Source of the DNA: Synanceia verrucosa
Taxonomy: Eukaryota; Chordata; Actinopteri; Perciformes; Synanceiidae
DNA: 64,000 bases
Assembly: GCA_029721515.1 (NCBI GenBank)
Contig: CM056563.1
Location: 5,895,454-5,959,453 of the forward strand
Direction: 5' to 3'
This document shows positions 1-12,550 of this stretch, in pieces. Every line of letters starts with the position of its first letter. The first letter of the stretch is position 1. A model generated the notes under the pieces. It saw nothing but the letters and a program-made list of their open reading frames with translations. It was not told the origin of the DNA and made no database searches. The position numbers were made by a program, and so were the translations under genes.

Positions 1-770
1 ATTGTGTTTGTATCTGTTACAATGAAAACAATAAAAATGAAAAAAAAAATGTTTTTTTTGAAAATTTCAAGGGGGCGCTATGGGGCCATTTTGCCCCGCA
101 AAATGATGATACGAGTTTATTGAAGCCATCAAAAAGCCAAAGAACTGGTCACTTCCTGTTACCACCGGGGAGCGCCATGAGTAAGGCATAACATTAATAT
201 ATTGGAACAATCAGGGCTGAGCCCCCATCATGCTCAGAAAATTTGAAACTGCTAGGATCAAGTATGTGAATGTGAGAGTCGTTTGAATTTAGACAGCAAA
301 TTTTTAGCGAGCCCTAGCAGCCACACCCTTTCACCTAATTACATGCAGAGCACAACTTTTGCTCAACTAGGTCTGGAGATGAAGTGTAGCGAATTTCAAG
401 TCGATCGGATGAAATCCCTAGGACGAGTTCGTTTCCATCAGAAAATAAAAAATTCAAAATGGCCGACTTCCTGTTGGAAATTCAGCTTCCTGCCAAGAGA
501 AAATTTTGTTTGTCTGGGTATGCTTAACATGTACCGAATTTCATTGAGGTACGCCAAAGTTGGCGACTTTCCCTGTGGGAATTTTTCAACGTTGTAGGAG
601 GCGCCATTCAGCCATTTTGCATGCACTGTGTGCGAGCACCCCAAAATAACGAATTTCAGGGTGGGCTGCAGGAATGTGCAAATTTATACAACCTTTTAAC
701 ATTGGCAAATGTGCGAAATCTGGGAAAACAGATGTTCAGGAATAATAATAATCTTGCGGACCTGTTTCAC
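1..770. repeat. Degraded dispersed teleost repeat
   Basis: No gene was recognised. The stretch has the texture of an old interspersed repeat. A motif of the form GGGGGCGCTAT..GGCCATTTTGC near 71-103 recurs in diverged form (GAGGCGCCATTCAGCCATTTTGC) near 598-621, and between them phrases such as CAAAATGGCCGACTTCCTG (about 455-475) and a GAATTTCA motif repeat. From memory, this vocabulary is widespread in percomorph genomes. The open frames here are short and unlike any family I know, so I treat them as chance. The repeat class is undetermined. Confidence 0.45.
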
Positions 771-1520
771 AGTCCGCTCGGGCTCCCCGGGCTCGTTCGT
801 GGCGCTGTGGGGCGTCTGGCTGTGCCTCCTCTTGGTCCCTGGGTTTGTGTGTTTCTCTGGGGCCCTGGTCGGCTCTCTGGGCGATGCCTCCGGGGTGTTC
901 CTGCTGCCTGGGTGGGATGGATGCTCGGCCAGCAGGACCCTGCTCAGCCGTCTTGGCTGCTGGGTTTCGGTGTCAGTCACTCATGCATGTTGGCTCAGCG
1001 TGTACAAGCATCTGTTGTATCCCATTGTTGAGTACTAATGGGACCCTCCAGATTGGGCTAAATCACTCCTCAGGTTTCACACTATGTTCATGTTCTCTAT
1101 GCATTTCCACACTTCATGTGCCCCTTGGTTCACAAATCTCTGCTGGATTATTTAATTGCTACTTTCTCTCCTCTACTCATTTCAGGGATATTGGGTGATG
1201 GGATCATCACAGCAGCCCACATTCTTGATTTCTAAGGGCACTGCCTGCTTATACCCTTCCCCACCCATCATATCTTGTCTTGCCTATCATTTGTTTGTTT
1301 CCTTTTTAATTCACAATAGAGCAGCACTTTCCTCTCTGGCTCTTAATAAGAAAATACAATAAAGAAAGACAGATTTGTTTCCAGAGGGCCGGTGACGGTC
1401 ACACACATGCACAAAAATATTATTATACTTTTCTGCAAGATTAAAATATGCACTAATCTCATAAACAGTTGACACCTCCTATTTTGTGGTGTTTAACGAT
1501 GAAAATAGGTGCTGCCAAAA
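771..1520 (+). repeat. GC-rich then AT-rich dispersed repeat, class unknown
   Basis: An abrupt GC-rich block (about 770-960, with GGGCTCCCCGGGCTCG and related text) is followed by ordinary sequence ending near a run of AAAATAGGTGCTGCC at about 1503. The sudden base change and my recollection of the same order of phrases in other perch-like fish sequences suggest one dispersed element of about 0.75 kb. Overlapping open frames of up to 136 codons in the GC-rich part come from base composition, lie in different frames and have no recognisable domain. No terminal repeats were located, so the boundaries are approximate. Confidence 0.35.
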
Positions 1521-1854
1521 AAAAGAAAAAAAAGAGTCATTAAACATGATGTAAAAAATAAAAATAAAAAAAAATTAACCACTAGATGGGAGAAAAAATT
1601 ACATACCGTTACTGTCCACCACTGCTTACATGTAGCCTAAAGACATACGATGGAGACGTAGCAGACAAAGATAAGGTGTCTCAAATCTCAAAACCTAAAG
1701 CCTGAAATCAAAAGTGTGTATGTTGTGAAAGTGGCAAAATTGACTATGATCACTACATCACAGTTAGGACAGTCCGTCTGTGGAGAATAAGACTTTACAC
1801 CAGAGATGCTACACAATGTAACTGTAAGGTAATGTCTCCCTTTATCCATTAATG

Positions 1855-2025
1855 GCTCCATTTTCTAACGCTTATCCTCACAAGGCTGGAGCCTATCCCA
1901 GCTGTCTTAGAGTGAGAGGCAGGGTACTCACATTCAGACAATTTAAATTAGCCAATTAACCTAATCCCCATGCATGTTTTTGGATGGTAGGAGGGGGTTA
2001 AGCACCACCGTGCCACCGTCTCTGT
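1855..2025 (-). repeat. Fragment of tRNA-derived SINE-like repeat
   Basis: The phrases GCTGGAGCCTATCCCAGCTG, TAGCCAATTAACCTAATCC and CATGCATGTTTTTGGATGGT, ending in CACCGTGCCACCG, are the reverse strand of the repeat seen more completely at 36548-36880. This copy is internally deleted and lacks the part with the B box. Confidence 0.75.
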
Positions 2026-2564
2026 GACACTTCAATTACATGTACTTACTGTACAGGTACATCTGTTGTTTTTTTATAAAATCTCTCTTTGTGGACTTTT
2101 TTAGCTTGGCTATACCCTTCCTCCACTCAGTTTTCCTGTGGACTGTCTAGAACAGAAAACCTGTTTACAGGAGGCTTTTCCTTAAAGAGACAGGCAGGGT
2201 AGAGGGTGAATACAAGTATATTCAGACCAATAGTGAGAGAAAAACGTGTTTTTTGAACATTAAAGTATGGAAACATGTTCTAGTAGAAACCCAAAATAGA
2301 AATACAAACCTATTGTGACAGGGATGTTAAATTCTACTTTGGTCTTTGTAGTTGTTGCTCATCAATATAATGAATATCCTGAAAATACAGAGCACAAAGA
2401 GCAGGACAACAACATGTTCACCTAGATATAGATTTCAGGAACATTACTGCAACATACTGATACTAGATAAGTATACCTAATAAACTGGAAAAAAACACAC
2501 CTGTCCTCTGCTGTCAGTAAAGGAATCCCTACAAAGAGCACAAACTACAAGAGCCAACTTTGTC

Positions 2565-4338
2565 ATGCCAAAGCCATTGGATTTTATTTCCTCATCTAGT
2601 TTGTATGACTTGGTGTCCCATATTTCTTTGAGCGATACACAAGTAAAAGAAATGAAAGTAAACAGGTTAGATGTGACAAAGAATACTTCCATCATGTTTA
2701 CATCCAGCTAAATGCTTTGGCAATGGCAATTTTCAGTGTGCTATATATTATTGGCTTTGTTATTGTAATCTAGAACACATTTTCTTATTTTGTGTCAAAA
2801 CTCTCTAGAGCTTCTTAATGAGGACTTGCACGTGAATAGATTCTGTACAACATTTACAATGTATGAAATCCAACACTGTTTTCACACTTAAAGTAAAAAT
2901 GTCAATATAGATAAAGCTCACTTACAATGGCACTGATGGACAAAAATCATAGGAGTGATAATCTATTTTCATACCTCGTATGCAAAAACAAAACCTGTGA
3001 AAGAACAAGCAAATAAAGAAACCACTTGGTGAACAATTTGTGCAATGGAGCAAAACATGACATAGTGCTCACTGGAGCAGCTCAATACTGCTCTCCTCAC
3101 TGTAACACACCTGTGGCGCACCAGAAGTGTGTGAAGCTACGTTGAAGTCAAATATCTGGGTGGAATCATACAGTCATAAGTTACATGGAGAACAATACTT
3201 AAAGGTGGCCTGTGGCGTTTCCTATAAACCTAGTGGTGTTTTGTGTTACTCAATGTGTGCAAACTTGAAACTTGTTGAGCATATTTTTCTTCTTATAAAA
3301 CATTTGCGAAATGACCAAACTCAGCCTCTGCAGACATCAGTGTGTGATGCCCCTCAATTATTTCTCTCCATGAAAACAGTTCATGTTCATCTGTTGAGAT
3401 TTGGCACATATTACTGGCTCTTAGCACCTCTGAACAGGAGTCTTCAGAAACAGCACTCTGACCCTCAAAGGCTCAATGACAGCTCCTGACAACTCTGAAA
3501 AACTCATTTGATAGTATACAGCATGTGAATTGTGTAGACAATCAGTTGTGTTGCCAATTTAAAGGGCTACAATCTGTCACCTAAGGCCCGTGTCAGTGTC
3601 ACATATACACGCTAAACTAAGTCTTAACATTACTTTTGACCATTTTACAGAACACAATAACATGTTTTCATTGAAAAATACTTCCAAAACATGAACTTTT
3701 ACAGTTTTATACTGAACACAGACATGAGACTAATGTCAATCTTCTCATCTCATGATAAAGAAAGACAGGAAAGACAGCAATTTTGCATAATTCCCTAAAT
3801 TTTGAACTAGGCCTACTCCTCCCTTGATGCTTCCACTGGCTTCCATTCATTCCCTTCGAGCATGAATGTCAACAGCATTGGCACTTAACATCACGGTGAA
3901 CGGTAAAACTAAGCATAAAAACTGAATTCAAGCCAATTTTAAGTCTTTACAAATTGATTTTCATGCCGCCTGAAATGAAGGTTGCATGGAAGAAACATGA
4001 AAAACAGAATTCATTTCAACATTAATGCTGAAAAGATGCTAAACGCTGGTGTGGTCCTTTAAAAGGTTAACTGTTTTATGATCATTAAATACAGCCTGTT
4101 TCAGTGAGACAGCCCAGTTATAATCAGTGATAAAGAGTTCTGTGTCCGACTCTGCAACAAATAAAGTGAACACACAATATGTTTCTGTGCATCCCCAAAT
4201 ATTTTCCAGTCTCTACATTTCAGCCGTTTCAAATATATAATTGTAAGACATTGGTGGACAAATTCAACATGGCACAGAGATCTGAAATAAGCTTTTGGTT
4301 CTAATGGAGATGAAGACCATAGATAAACTGTGTGTGCA

Positions 4339-4375
<37 letters not shown>

Positions 4376-4744
4376 CAGTTTCAGTCATAGTGAGAACATC
4401 TAGGCTCCAGTTTAAAGTTATAATCCTTCAGATTTTCGTGCTTTTCATGGTCAGGTCATCATTAAATGTATTTACATTCAGTTTTCTAGTTGGTGGTGGA
4501 GTGTCACTGCTAATTTACCTACCTACTAGTTAAAATGTGACTACAGAACAAGTCATCGTGATCAGTGAACATTACAGGGAGACTGCAGCATGACTGACAC
4601 ATTGACAGACAGTGCTGGCTATTACCCACCTGCAAATCAGCTAGAAGTAAAATCCTGAGGATTATAACTTTAAGGTACAAGCTAATAGTTAGGTAAGGAA
4701 GGTGCCCACAACTACAGAAGTGTGTATGTGTATGCATGTGGCGT
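2565..4744 (-). other. rab11fip4: Probable 3'UTR of rab11fip4
   Basis: Downstream (in gene sense) of the rab11fip4 stop codon at 4745 I see no further coding exon. The first clear AATAAA on the minus strand is at 2583-2588 (read as TTTATT on plus), which would give a 3'UTR of about 2.1 kb. Long 3'UTRs are usual for this gene. The stretch contains a TG/AG microsatellite near 4331-4376. The end point is inferred from the signal alone. Confidence 0.4.
4331..4376. repeat. Compound (TG)n(AG)n microsatellite
   Basis: An alternating TG run passes directly into an AG run. It accounts for the His/Thr-rich open frame on the minus strand, which is not a gene. Confidence 0.95.
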
Positions 4745-7700
4745 CTAACTCTTGATCTCAAGGATGGACGGGTTATGGTCGAGGATGGCCAGAATGATTT
4801 TGTCCATGTACTGCCGAAGACGCAGGTTGATCTCCTCCTGCTCCTTCAGAGCATCGACCAGCTGTGAGGACACAGAGAGGCATTAGAAGAACAGTCCTAA
4901 CAAACATCAGCATCACAACCATCAGCCAGCAGCATGCTGACCTCATCCCTGGAGGCGTTGTCTATCTCAGCTGCCAGGCACTGGGCCTTGGTGTGGCAGG
5001 CAAACAGGTTCTTGGCCTCGTACAAACTCAGACTGAGGATTTGAGCGTTCAGGTCGTCGTTCTGGTCCCGCAGCTTGTGGTTCTCCTGTGGAAACAAAGA
5101 GAGGGCAGTTTCTGTCAGAGGGAGGATCGACTCGGTGCAGGACAAGAAAAAAAGCAGACAAACCACAGCATCTCTCTATGATGCAACACTGGTTTTAAAT
5201 TACTAAAACATATTTTTAGTATATTTATACTGGTCAAAACATGCCCCTATACTGATGTTTCTATGACAGGCAAATACTGGCTAATCACATCCTTGCCAAT
5301 ATATTGGTCAGGCTCACTCAGGTTCAGCCTATGTTCTATATGTCTGTCATGACGTGTATGACTGCAGAGGACCATGGGTGAGTGTGTGAACCTGTTTCAG
5401 TCTCTTCACTTCATGCTCCATTTCGATCTCTCTGGTCCTGGCGTTGTACTCAGACAGCCCCTTGCCCTGTCCTGGATGCTCCATCTCCAGCTTGAATAAC
5501 TGCAGGTACTCCAGCTCCCGACGGAGATCATCAATCAGCTGTGGAGAGAGGACACCTGCAGTGTGGGACATTTGTCTCCCTCCTCAGGCACTGACAGTGA
5601 CTGTAACATGGTGGAGGCCATGGTGATGGAGCAGCAGCTGGTATTTCTCTGGTATCTGTGGCACCTCACCTCCTGCATGGCCTCTTTTTCCTTCTGAAAC
5701 TCATGGCGGTTCTGCCAGAGCTTGTCCAGTATTTTCCTGTACAGGTCCATCTCGTCTTTCAGCCTCAGACTAGTGTCCTCCAGCTTGTCAGTCATCCTCT
5801 GCTTCTCCTGCAGAAGACAGATGACAGGAAATAGTTGTTGACAGATGGAAAGAAAATTCACCACTTCCTCAAACCTAAAGTAAGGTTGTTGTTTTTTTTT
5901 AAATGAAAAAGTTAAAGGCTATAAAATGATTACAAGTCCAGTCATATTTATGTAGCTTTGCCCAATTTTTATATTACTTATATCTTAGTTGTATCATTGC
6001 ACTCAACAAGTCAGTACACAGACTGTGATGACTGCTTATGGCAGAGTTTCTAAAATACTTCCTTCCACTGTTCAATTTCATTTTCTCTTCACAATAAATG
6101 GGACAATGACAGGCAATGTTGGCCCATCTCTCTAAGATTTGTACATCATTATGACTCAATGTAGTGATAATAATGATGTCCAAAGCTACAAAAAAAAGAC
6201 TCAAGCAGTAATAAACTGAACTATGCCTTTAATAAGGCACACTCACCTGATCCAGTTTCTCAGTCTGTGACTTGAGTCTGCAGACATTTAGCTTCATCTC
6301 TCCATTCTCTTCTTCTAACAGCTGTACTCTGTCAACAAAACACACACACTCAATATGTATGAACATGAGCTGCTTCTCTCTTAATGTTCTCAGCTGTGAA
6401 CCAGGAAATGTTACCATATAATCAGAACATTGTCCAGTTAATTTTCCTTGGAGCAGTTCCACACTCTGTTGAACAGTCACTCATGGTTTCTATTTGGACC
6501 ATGTTAGACCATAGGAATACCATGAATGAGTTTTACTCTCATCAAACTTGAAACTTTGTCAAGGCCAAAGTAAAATGTAATTTATCATTTGTTGGGTCCT
6601 ATGGAACAAGTACAGCATAGTTTCCCAAGACTTTTCTTCATTTTTCAATCAGTTTGGCTAGGTGCAGCCTTATTACCCAGCCTGAGAGTTTACCTGTTAC
6701 AGAGCAGGTCTATCTCCAGGTTTCTGTCCCTGTCCATCTTGCTGTAAGCCTCCCGGTGCCTCTTGGTCTCCTCCTCCAGACTCTGATCTGCCCTCGCCTC
6801 TGCATCCTTCACCTGCTCTTCCAACTCATGCACCCTGGGACGCAAACACAAGCAGTGTGAGAAAACAGCAACAACATAACATGCATGCATAACATGATGG
6901 TTATATATAGTATTTTAAGAGTAAATGTAACCCCTGTCAGGAGTCATATTTTAACATTCAAAACAATTCAAAGGGAGAGGGGCATATCATTTCAATCTAA
7001 CATCGTACTGAGGTTTGTTTGTACAGCAGAAACATTGTAACTGGCTCCCTATGCAGATACATTCTGCTCACTGTGAGCTGTCAAAAACACAGTATTTTTA
7101 TTTCAAAGTGATTATTCACTGCCAATAGACCACCCTAAATGCTGCACAGTGACCCTGTAATAAATAAATAAAGGATTCGGTGATTGTGTTTTCCTACCTG
7201 TGTACAAGCTGGGTGTTCTCCTGTTTGAGTTTAGACTTGAGGTCACCGTTAGCCAGACTGTCGCTTTCCAGCTCGGTCACCTTCTTCTCCAGATAACTGA
7301 CCTGAGGACGACAACCAGATGTTTAACAAGGGCTGTACCAAATATCTGGGAGCTCTCAGGCTTCATGTAGAACATAGAAATTTGAATTCTGAATCAACAT
7401 TTTTCTGCATGTCTATTGATGACACATTGTCAGGCTACACTAACAACATTAGCATTATACTATCTGTATCATTTTCCAGCAGTGGCTGCACACGTTTGTT
7501 TCCAGGTTTTGTGGGGGCTCTCTAAAATTTTTAAATCCAGAGTTTTCTTCAGAAATATGAGCTAATGTGAGGAGAAAAGTGAGCTAGCTTATAAACTCTG
7601 GACAAAGCTATGAATAGCTAACAGGCTAATGTTCCAGAACTTTCCATCACATGAACCACTAACAGACCCACCTCACCTATGAAAGAACAGGGTGATAAAC

Positions 7701-10700
7701 TGTCGACCCTTCACTTCTTTCTCCTGTCTGAGCTTTTTTTTTCTTTTCTTTTGTTATTCCATGACTTTTGAGGCATCCTGCTAAGTCGCTGCCTGTCTGT
7801 TAGCGCTATGCGTGCTGTCTGACTGAACAGGTGGACTGAACCATTTGACGTTAGTTGGGGGGGGTTGAGAAACGTTTCCACAACAAATAATCTTGGTGTT
7901 ACTTGTTGTTTTGGAAACTATGTTTGTTTTCGTCAGAAAAATGTATTTGTGATTAAAATAATAAATGTTGGTCAAGACCCTCACAGTTGTAGGGTTTTAC
8001 AGCCTTTATGGGAGCTCATACCCCTCCTTGTTGGAGCTCAGCTCCCACGTGATTCGGAGAAATATTTATAGATTATACTAAATAACCAATAAGTTGTCAT
8101 TTTTAGCCAGTGGCTACACGGAGACTGCTATTGAAGAAGGTAAGGTAAATGCAGCTCCACTGATTAGGTGATTTAGGCATATTTATCTGTCTTCTCCAAA
8201 CGTTAAACGTGACATATTTGTAAAAGTGTTTGTACTTTAGCAAAGGATTAGAAATATTTCATCATTCACAAAGAGTTTAAGATGATAATGAGCGATTTGT
8301 TGGCACATCCCATCTTACTTCCATTGAATGACATCGCTGAACTTATGTCTTAAAGATGGCGCCTATGATTTCAGTTGTCACAATTCTCTCTATATCCGGT
8401 ACTGGCCTGTGAGTAATGTTGGGGTTTCTGGGATTTGTAGTTGGGACATTGAGATGGTATAAGCCACAGAACTCAAAGCAGGAAGTTGAGATGATCATGA
8501 TTAGAGAGCAAAACAAAATTTAGACAAAAAGTGGTGATTTTGGTGAAAGTGGCCTCTACTCTACTGGAGATAAAACAAGAACTGGAACAAGGTAAAAAAT
8601 ATTTTTTTTTCATGATGAAATAGAGACTTTCTTTGAGCTACTCTGTGTTTTCAAAGTCATAGTACAAAACATTCTGTGCATCATGAAAAATGACTCAAAA
8701 CAGCCAAACACACTGGCACAAGGCATTTTTGTTTTTATAAAAGGGCTGGCACTCAATGAGTTAAACACTATACTGCTATAATGTATTCTGCACATGGTCT
8801 AGCATCCAGTGCAATACATTTGTACATTTTCTGTTTATATATTCAGTATTTATCCTTGTGGTAAATTCATATTCACCAGTAGAAAGCACCATGAAGCTAA
8901 AACAGCTCCAGCAACATAACACAGATTTAGAAAAGATAAAAGAGGCATCCTACCCACTACTATCAGAGCTTCTATCTGGCAGGTGAACCTGAAACAAACA
9001 GACCCTCTCTTTGTTTTTGTTTTTTTTTTGTTTTTTTTGTGTACCAGCCTGTGTTTGTACCTTCTCTGTGATGTCAAGGTCGCAGGAGTCGATGCTGTCC
9101 GTGAACAGATCCTCTGTGCTGCTGCCTTGACTGGACCCAAACACACTGTGGTTGGCCTGGAAGAGCTGGCTGTAGGGCGTCCAGGACACATTAGCAAGCA
9201 GCAGCACAGACACTGACAGAATTAATGATGATGATACATACTGACTGAGCCACTAACTGCTCTGTCATTAAAGGACTTCATCTATCACCCTGCTAGATAC
9301 TGAGCCCATCACTGGAATCTGTTACAAGTGAATGGTCACTGCCCTTCCCTCCTCCTCTTTCCATGCAAATGCTAATTCACTACAGTATTTTTATGTGAAG
9401 GATGATTATTAGGGAGGTCAGATCACTCACCGGCCAAATGCTGTGCTGGTAATTTTCCTGTTAGGGCTGAAACATAAGAGAGAGACTGAGTCACACACTC
9501 TCACACACTATTTTATACTTCAACAATTATGAGGGGTGCCAACTGTCACACACTGACGGAAAGAAAAATGTGGAAGTGATAACTTGTGCAGCCCTTGATA
9601 AAACTGTGTGGAAATAATATGACAGCAGGATAGACAGTAGGAGCCACAATTTAAACCTGAAATAATCTCACCTGTTAACCACAGAACTGAAAAGAACATA
9701 CATGCAGTACTGATGTATGAACTGTTGATTACTGTGCACTCAACCTGAGTGATTTCACTGCCAGGTTCCCTTGGCAGAAGATGTTCTCAGTGAGTCACAA
9801 TCTTTCACATGCCTGCTGCTGATGCTCATGATGATGTAATAGCATACAACACAAAACAGAGTATGTTTGATCTGCAAACAAGCACGGGAGGTTCAGTGTC
9901 TCAAAACACAGACACAAAAAGTAGGAATCCATGGCAACAGCTCATGCTCACTCTTTGATGTGGGTTGATGTGTTGCATGTTTTACCTGTTAGCCTTGAGG
10001 TTTCGAAGTCGAGCCTCCAGGTCATTGAGTAGATTCACTTTCTTGCAGCACTGAGAACAGTAGATGTCCAGCAGCTCACTGTTATACAGCTGTCGCATCT
10101 TCTGAGGGGTCTGCCCAGCGCTGCAAATACAAGAATACATCAATATAGAGAATGCTGTGCTGAAAATAAGACATATGTGTCAATAATGACAGTTAATCTG
10201 TTAATCTGTTGTTTATATGTACAAATGTGACCATTTTAAGGAGGAAGAAAATTTGACTCAAACATAACCAAAGGACAAACCTAAATCAATTCAAGAAAAT
10301 AAAAAATAGAGGTTTAGAGACGTGCAAGGATGAGAAAGGTGCCTTATAACTGTGATTGTGCTTGTTAATGTTACTGTTTTTTTTTTTTATAATTGTTTAT
10401 ATTATAATGTGATTATTTATGTTACACATTTGAAATAAATAAATATCCCATTACAATGAGAATAACAGGTATGTTATTATTATTAGCTACTATTATTTTA
10501 TATCTACATTTGAGGCAGACACCCCATCAGTTAGTTGCTTCAGATAAATCCTCTGCACAGACTTGACTGCAGTGCCGGCTCCTCAGGGAGCCTCCACACC
10601 TGTAGTTTGGTTCATTTGAATTATACATCGTTGCATTTTGGCTCTGGTCTAGTTTCTGTTCACACTGACTCTTTACAGACGAGTTGGAAACTCACTCTGA

Positions 10701-12518
10701 CACCTCTCCTCCAATGCATGTGCATGTGTTTGTTTCATAACTTGTGTGTGTAATGTTAACAGACAAATACATACTAACAGAGTGAAAATGTAATTTCCCT
10801 CATCGAGGGACCAAATAAAGGAATTCCTCTTCTTCGAAACATAAGTTACCGGTATACAGACTGATAGACTGACTGATAACACGACTGTCATTTGCAGGAG
10901 GTGCAAAACAGCCAAATGACACCACACTACCCTGTCAAAACTCACACACTCCGCAAATTAAGCATGTCGTGTACACAGTGTACTACATGGAAATGAGAGA
11001 GCGTCTGAATGGGTCAGAATGGAGTATGGAAGAGGGAGAGGTCAAAAGACCTACGAGGAAAACAAAAAGCGGCAAGTGTTGTTACATCCTTAAAAATGTG
11101 CTTCAAGATATTAAAGCATGTGATTCAGGTTGTGTGCTTCTAGCTCCACCACCAACCTGGAGGGAAGAGAGGATCCCAGGTCTGAGAAGCCATTTGTTCG
11201 AGTGTCATCTTCAGGGCAAGGACTGCTGGGAGTGAAGTCCACATCCTCCCCCTCACCATAGTCCTCAAACTGCTCCTCTCCAGAGATGACAGACGCAGAC
11301 GCTGAGCCAATCAGGTGGCTAGGTTTGCACAGCAGAACGTACAGGACGGGTGGTTCATTAAAAAGAAGAAGGCCACAGTTGAACTAAAACAAATGTCAAG
11401 TCACCTGACACAGATCCACCACAGAGCTCCTGAGGCTGACTGTACCGTCACTGACTGGCCTCTTACTCACCTGTCTTGCCGTGTTGGATCTAAAGAATCA
11501 GAGCTGTTGCCGTTTTCGGTGCTGCTGTCCATGTCACACTCCCCATCCGCACCACAACCTTCACCATACACACTGCTTTCTGGGTAAGAGCGTGTACACA
11601 TGATAACTGGAGGGCCCAGCTTGGCCTCACCATTCTGCATATAAAAAGCGAGAGAAGATTACGTACTCTTGATGAGAAGAGTCAGGATTCACAGCATGAA
11701 TACACTCTTCTAATTTCCAGTTTCCCTTGCCTCCTCGCCTCACTTAATCCCTCTCACTCAGTCGTGAGAAGAGAGGAGTCGAGTCCCTGTACATTGTTTG
11801 ATTAAACTGCTTTATGATGTCAGTCAGATGAGCAGATCAGTGTTCACAACAACTTGTATATTATAACTGAAGGAGTAGGAGAGAGGAGAAAACTACACCC
11901 TGATACATTTTGTGTCACTGCATCTTTATAATAATTCCTTAAAAAACAACACAGCTGTTTACACGTATGCACTTGTGTTTTTTCATTTCCTCGATCAATA
12001 ACGTCTAATATTGACTAATATTCATATCCACCACACAACAATGAGGATATACAGCATCTCAGCAAGGGGAGTTCCTCCTCCTCCATTAGTCTTATCAACA
12101 TACTCTACAACCTTTAAATGCATGTCAGATAATATTTCAAGGATTACAAAACATTTAGAAAATGGGAGCGTCTAGTTAGTTCACCTGGTAGAGCGAACAC
12201 CCCATGTACCAAGAATAAGTCCTCATCACAACAGCCCAGGTTTGAATCCCACCTGCAGCCCATTGCTGTCATCCCTGTCTACCATCAGATAGTGACAGGA
12301 AGTCAGCAACTGGTCCATATGGGCAGTTTAAAACTACATATAATTAAATATGTCTTGAGAAGTGTTGTGATATCACGGCATACAGTTACACCCAACGTTC
12401 TCCTGGGGTGAGAAACAAAAAACGAGCGGGGTGCTGCATGCCCCAGATCTGTGTCATAAATTATGCACATGCCTGTCTGGCCTGGACAGGAGACATACCT
12501 TTATTTCAGATATCTTTC

Positions 12519-12550
<32 letters not shown>

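Noticed and set aside
621..1198. Overlapping open frames of 94-136 codons
   Set aside because: Several frames on both strands in one GC-rich repeat block with no domain; a composition effect.
12174..12260. Candidate tRNA gene
   Set aside because: A- and B-box-like sequences are present, but no acceptor or anticodon stem closes; better read as a SINE head.
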